NCBI GenBank assembly: GCA_029259845.1
Contig: JAJDEI010000300.1
Coordinates: 1 to 44,473 of the forward strand
Source of the DNA: Planctomycetaceae bacterium
GTDB taxonomy: Bacteria; Planctomycetota; Planctomycetia; Planctomycetales; Planctomycetaceae
DNA: 44,473 nt
Direction of reading: 5' to 3'
A model generated the notes under the pieces. It saw only the letters and a program-made list of their open reading frames with translations, was not told the origin of the DNA and searched no databases. The stretch's first letter is position 1, and each line of letters starts with the position of its first letter. Positions 42,264 through 44,473 of this stretch are shown here, in pieces. The position numbers were made by a program, and so were the translations under genes.

Positions 42264-44473
42264 ATGCATCCACATCGATTGACTCCACATCGCCGCCGAT
42301 TGGCCCTTCGTCGTCCGTGGCATTGGCCGCAACTCCTCCCGCTCATCGCGATCTTGCTGACGGCAAGCGTGGCGGCCGGCCAACAGCCCGACACGGCGGC
42401 CTCGGTCGTCGGACAGTCGCCGGCGTACGGCCGGCTGGCCGATCCGGCCGTCGCGAGCAGTCTGAAATTGACGGACGAGCAAAAGGCGCAGGTCGCCGAA
42501 GTCCTGCAGCAACGCGACGCGGCCCTCGCTGAGGCCGAAGAAGACCAGAAGGCGACGATCACTGAACAGGCGGACCACCAACTCGCTGAGATGTTGACGC
42601 CCGACCAGCGGGAGATGTTCACCGCCCTGTTTCTCAAGCGGCTGGAGTTCAACTTCCGCTACCAGAAATGGGCCGACGTCCTGGACTGGATTGCTGAGGA
42701 ATCGGGCCTGTCGCTCGTGATGGATGCCCCGCCGGCCGGGACCTTCAATTACAGCGACAACAAGGAATACACGCCCACGGAGGCCATCGACCTGCTGAAC
42801 GGATGGTTACAAACGAAGAACTACGCCCTCGTCCGCCGGGACCGGCTGCTGATGCTGCTCGATCTGTCCGACGGCGTTCCCCAGGGGGTCATCCCGCGGG
42901 TACCGGCCGAAGAATTGCCGACACGTGGCCGGTTTGAGTTGGTCATCGTGCTTGTCCCGTTGGGGGAACGGCCCGCTGCCGGAGCGATCGCTGAGATTCA
43001 ACCATTGCTCGGCCGGCACGGAAGCGTGGAACCGCTCGAACAGACGAAGCAACTGCTCATCACCGACACGGCGGGAAACTTGCTCGCGATTCGTGCACTT
43101 GTCGAATCGCTGCCGGTTCCCTCGTCCCCGTCGGCGCCGCCCAAGCCGCCCGATCCCGTTCTGGCGGCCTATCCCATCGTCCATGCCAATCCGGCCCAGG
43201 TCGGCGAAGTCCTCACGCAGATGTTGTCCGGGAAGGTCTTTGTCGACGGTGCCGCATCGCAGGTGACCATCAACGCGGTTCCCGGCGAACAGGAGAAGGC
43301 GAAGGCCATCATCGCCCAACTGGAACAAAACCAGGGGCCCAAGCAACAGCCCCGGCTCGATACCTACCCGGCTCCCCGCACCAACACGGCGGAAGTGACC
43401 GCCACGTTGCAGTTGGTGGCGCCGGATGCACAGATTCGGGTCAATTCCGCCACTCATCAGCTCCAGGTCTGGGCGAGCCCGCAGGATCAGCAGAAGGTAC
43501 GCGACACCCTCAGTCAGTTGGGCGCATCGTCGGTTGATGGCGAGCCATTTCAACTGGAAGTCTATCCCGTCCGCGGCATCACCCCCGAAGCGGCGACCTC
43601 GGCGCTCACGACGGTACTGCCGGAGATTCGGGTGACGGTCGATACGACCGGGAACAAACTGATCGTCGTCGGCTCGCTGTCCGACCATCAAGCGGTCGCG
43701 CGGCTGCTCGATCAACTGCGATCGCAGGACGATCCGGAACTGGCGACGACGGTCCGGACCTATCCCCTCACCGGGGTCGACAGTCGCGTCACGTCGTTGT
43801 TGGCAACGCTCGTTCCGCGGGCTCAAGTCAGCGTCGACAGCGCGGGAACGAAACTGGTCGTTGTCGCAACCGGGGCCGATCACGAACAGATCGCCGACAT
43901 CCTCAATAAGTTGGAAGACGAAGATCCGGCGCTCAAGCGATCGATGGTTTCGTACCCGCTGGACCGCGAACTCGAACTGGCGACGGTGACATCGCTGCTG
44001 ACAACCGTCGCTCCCAAAGTCCAGGTGACTTCCGATGCGGCCAATCACCGCCTGCTAATCATCGCCACGGCTGCCGAGCATGAAACGATCGCCGCGACGA
44101 TCCAGCAAATTGCCAAAGACGCGGGGGTCGAGTTGCCCGAACTGCGGTTCTATCCCCTCACCCGGGTCGACAGCAGTGTCACCTCGTTGTTGGCGACGCT
44201 CGTTCCCCGGGCTCAAGTCACCGTTGATGGATCCGGGACAAAGTTGGTCGTCGTCGCAGCCGTTGCCGATCATGAGCAGATCGCCAACATTTTGGAACAG
44301 GCGGGAGACGAAGACCCATCGCTCAAGCGATCGATGGTTTCGTACCCCCTGGACCGCGAGCTTGAACTCGCAACAGTGACATCGCTGCTGACAACCGTCG
44401 CTCCCAAGGCGCAGGTGACCCCGGATGCGGCCAATCACCGGTTGCTGGTCATCGCCACGGCGGCCGATCACGA
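42264..44473 (+). CDS. exported secretin N-domain repeat protein, incomplete
   Basis: At least 736 residues, continuing past the window. ATG 42264 begins a long basic N-region then the hydrophobic PLIAILLTASVAAG signal. A CpxP/Spy-like LTxxQ pair (LTDEQKAQ at 69, LTPDQREMF at 111) is followed by an STN/N0-like domain (about 127-200: KWADVLDWIAEESGLSLVMDAP). Many N1-type modules then repeat in the pattern YPL...VTSLLATLVP.AQV.VD...TKLVVVA...DHEQIA.IL. The secretin pore domain has not been reached. It could be a GspD-like secretin or a planctomycete envelope protein using secretin modules. The ribosome binding site is weak, and the opposite strand also has long open frames, which are mirrors of the repeats. 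Confidence 0.85.
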   Translation, partial: MHPHRLTPHRRRLALRRPWHWPQLLPLIAILLTASVAAGQQPDTAASVVGQSPAYGRLADPAVASSLKLTDEQKAQVAEVLQQRDAALAEAEEDQKATITEQADHQLAEMLTPDQREMFTALFLKRLEFNFRYQKWADVLDWIAEESGLSLVMDAPPAGTFNYSDNKEYTPTEAIDLLNGWLQTKNYALVRRDRLLMLLDLSDGVPQGVIPRVPAEELPTRGRFELVIVLVPLGERPAAGAIAEIQPLLGRHGSVEPLEQTKQLLITDTAGNLLAIRALVESLPVPSSPSAPPKPPDPVLAAYPIVHANPAQVGEVLTQMLSGKVFVDGAASQVTINAVPGEQEKAKAIIAQLEQNQGPKQQPRLDTYPAPRTNTAEVTATLQLVAPDAQIRVNSATHQLQVWASPQDQQKVRDTLSQLGASSVDGEPFQLEVYPVRGITPEAATSALTTVLPEIRVTVDTTGNKLIVVGSLSDHQAVARLLDQLRSQDDPELATTVRTYPLTGVDSRVTSLLATLVPRAQVSVDSAGTKLVVVATGADHEQIADILNKLEDEDPALKRSMVSYPLDRELELATVTSLLTTVAPKVQVTSDAANHRLLIIATAAEHETIAATIQQIAKDAGVELPELRFYPLTRVDSSVTSLLATLVPRAQVTVDGSGTKLVVVAAVADHEQIANILEQAGDEDPSLKRSMVSYPLDRELELATVTSLLTTVAPKAQVTPDAANHRLLVIATAADH
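43761..44473 (+). repeat. 390-bp near-identical tandem repeat in the secretin-type gene
   Basis: The stretch beginning TATCCCCTCA at 43761 recurs at 44151, 390 bp (130 residues) later, and stays closely similar to the window edge. Long identical blocks include CTCAAGCGATCGATGG and ACATCGCTGCTGACAACC. Each 130-residue unit contains two 65-residue N1-like modules, so the array grew by duplicating module pairs. Confidence 0.9.

Noticed and set aside
42807-44048. 413-residue minus-strand frame at the right end
   Set aside because: The plus-strand frame has signal peptide, STN-like and N1-like repeats; the antisense frame only echoes its repeats.

Overview
The window looks like a chromosomal segment of a planctomycete (Planctomycetota, probably Planctomycetales). 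The evidence is high G+C, two DUF1559 prepilin-like proteins, a planctomycete-type outer-membrane barrel, a duplicated groEL, a YacG/FmdB/GrpE neighbourhood, and frequent small secreted or lipid-anchored proteins. No rRNA, tRNA or CRISPR array was seen. Assignments rest on reading motifs by eye; no database search was run.

Layout. 1-2848 holds rpsO and pnp on the minus strand in the classical S15-PNPase order. 3467-11061 is a chaperone block (groEL1, groES, groEL2, then dnaJ, grpE). groEL1 has a near-perfect sigma-54 -24/-12 promoter in front of it. The block is interrupted by a small island (about 7.86-9.17 kb) made of two-hairpin REP-like palindromes, a DUF433/DUF5615 toxin-antitoxin pair whose toxin is cut off by one palindrome, and an HUH transposase of the REP-associated (RAYT) type. 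11064-13632 carries a MITE-like inverted-repeat element, an FmdB zinc ribbon, YacG, an SDR oxidoreductase and a lipoprotein. 13713-17798 has a tandem DUF1559 duplication, a small membrane-anchored protein, a PKD-domain remnant and an exported multi-Rid protein.

17860-23114 is a catabolic-looking patch: an exported CocE/NonD hydrolase, and two paralogous beta-propeller (glycosidase-like) proteins around an exported alpha/beta hydrolase. 23412-27904 contains a leucine-rich-repeat protein, then a PAS/AAA+/Fis sigma-54 activator divergent from a cytochrome c'-UspA-UspA operon. The shared intergenic region holds two 17-bp dyads 21 bp apart (candidate activator sites) and a -24/-12 promoter, so a complete sigma-54 switch can be read from the sequence. 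28.0-34.7 kb has a FAD oxidase bracketed by two copies of a second MITE-like element, a BON protein, a methyltransferase, an orphan -24/-12 promoter facing a gene-free stretch, and two PAS histidine kinases, one of them carrying a receiver.

34.9-41.9 kb is the most interesting region. A C39 (double-glycine-type) cysteine peptidase sits between a 960-residue protein ending in an outer-membrane barrel that resembles FapF and a small secreted protein. A second paralogue of that small protein lies about 6 kb away beyond another outer-membrane barrel gene. The set resembles the FapD/FapF/subunit logic of Pseudomonas functional-amyloid export, with an unfamiliar cargo family. The window ends inside a large exported protein with secretin N-type repeats, including a 390-bp (130-residue) near-identical tandem repeat.
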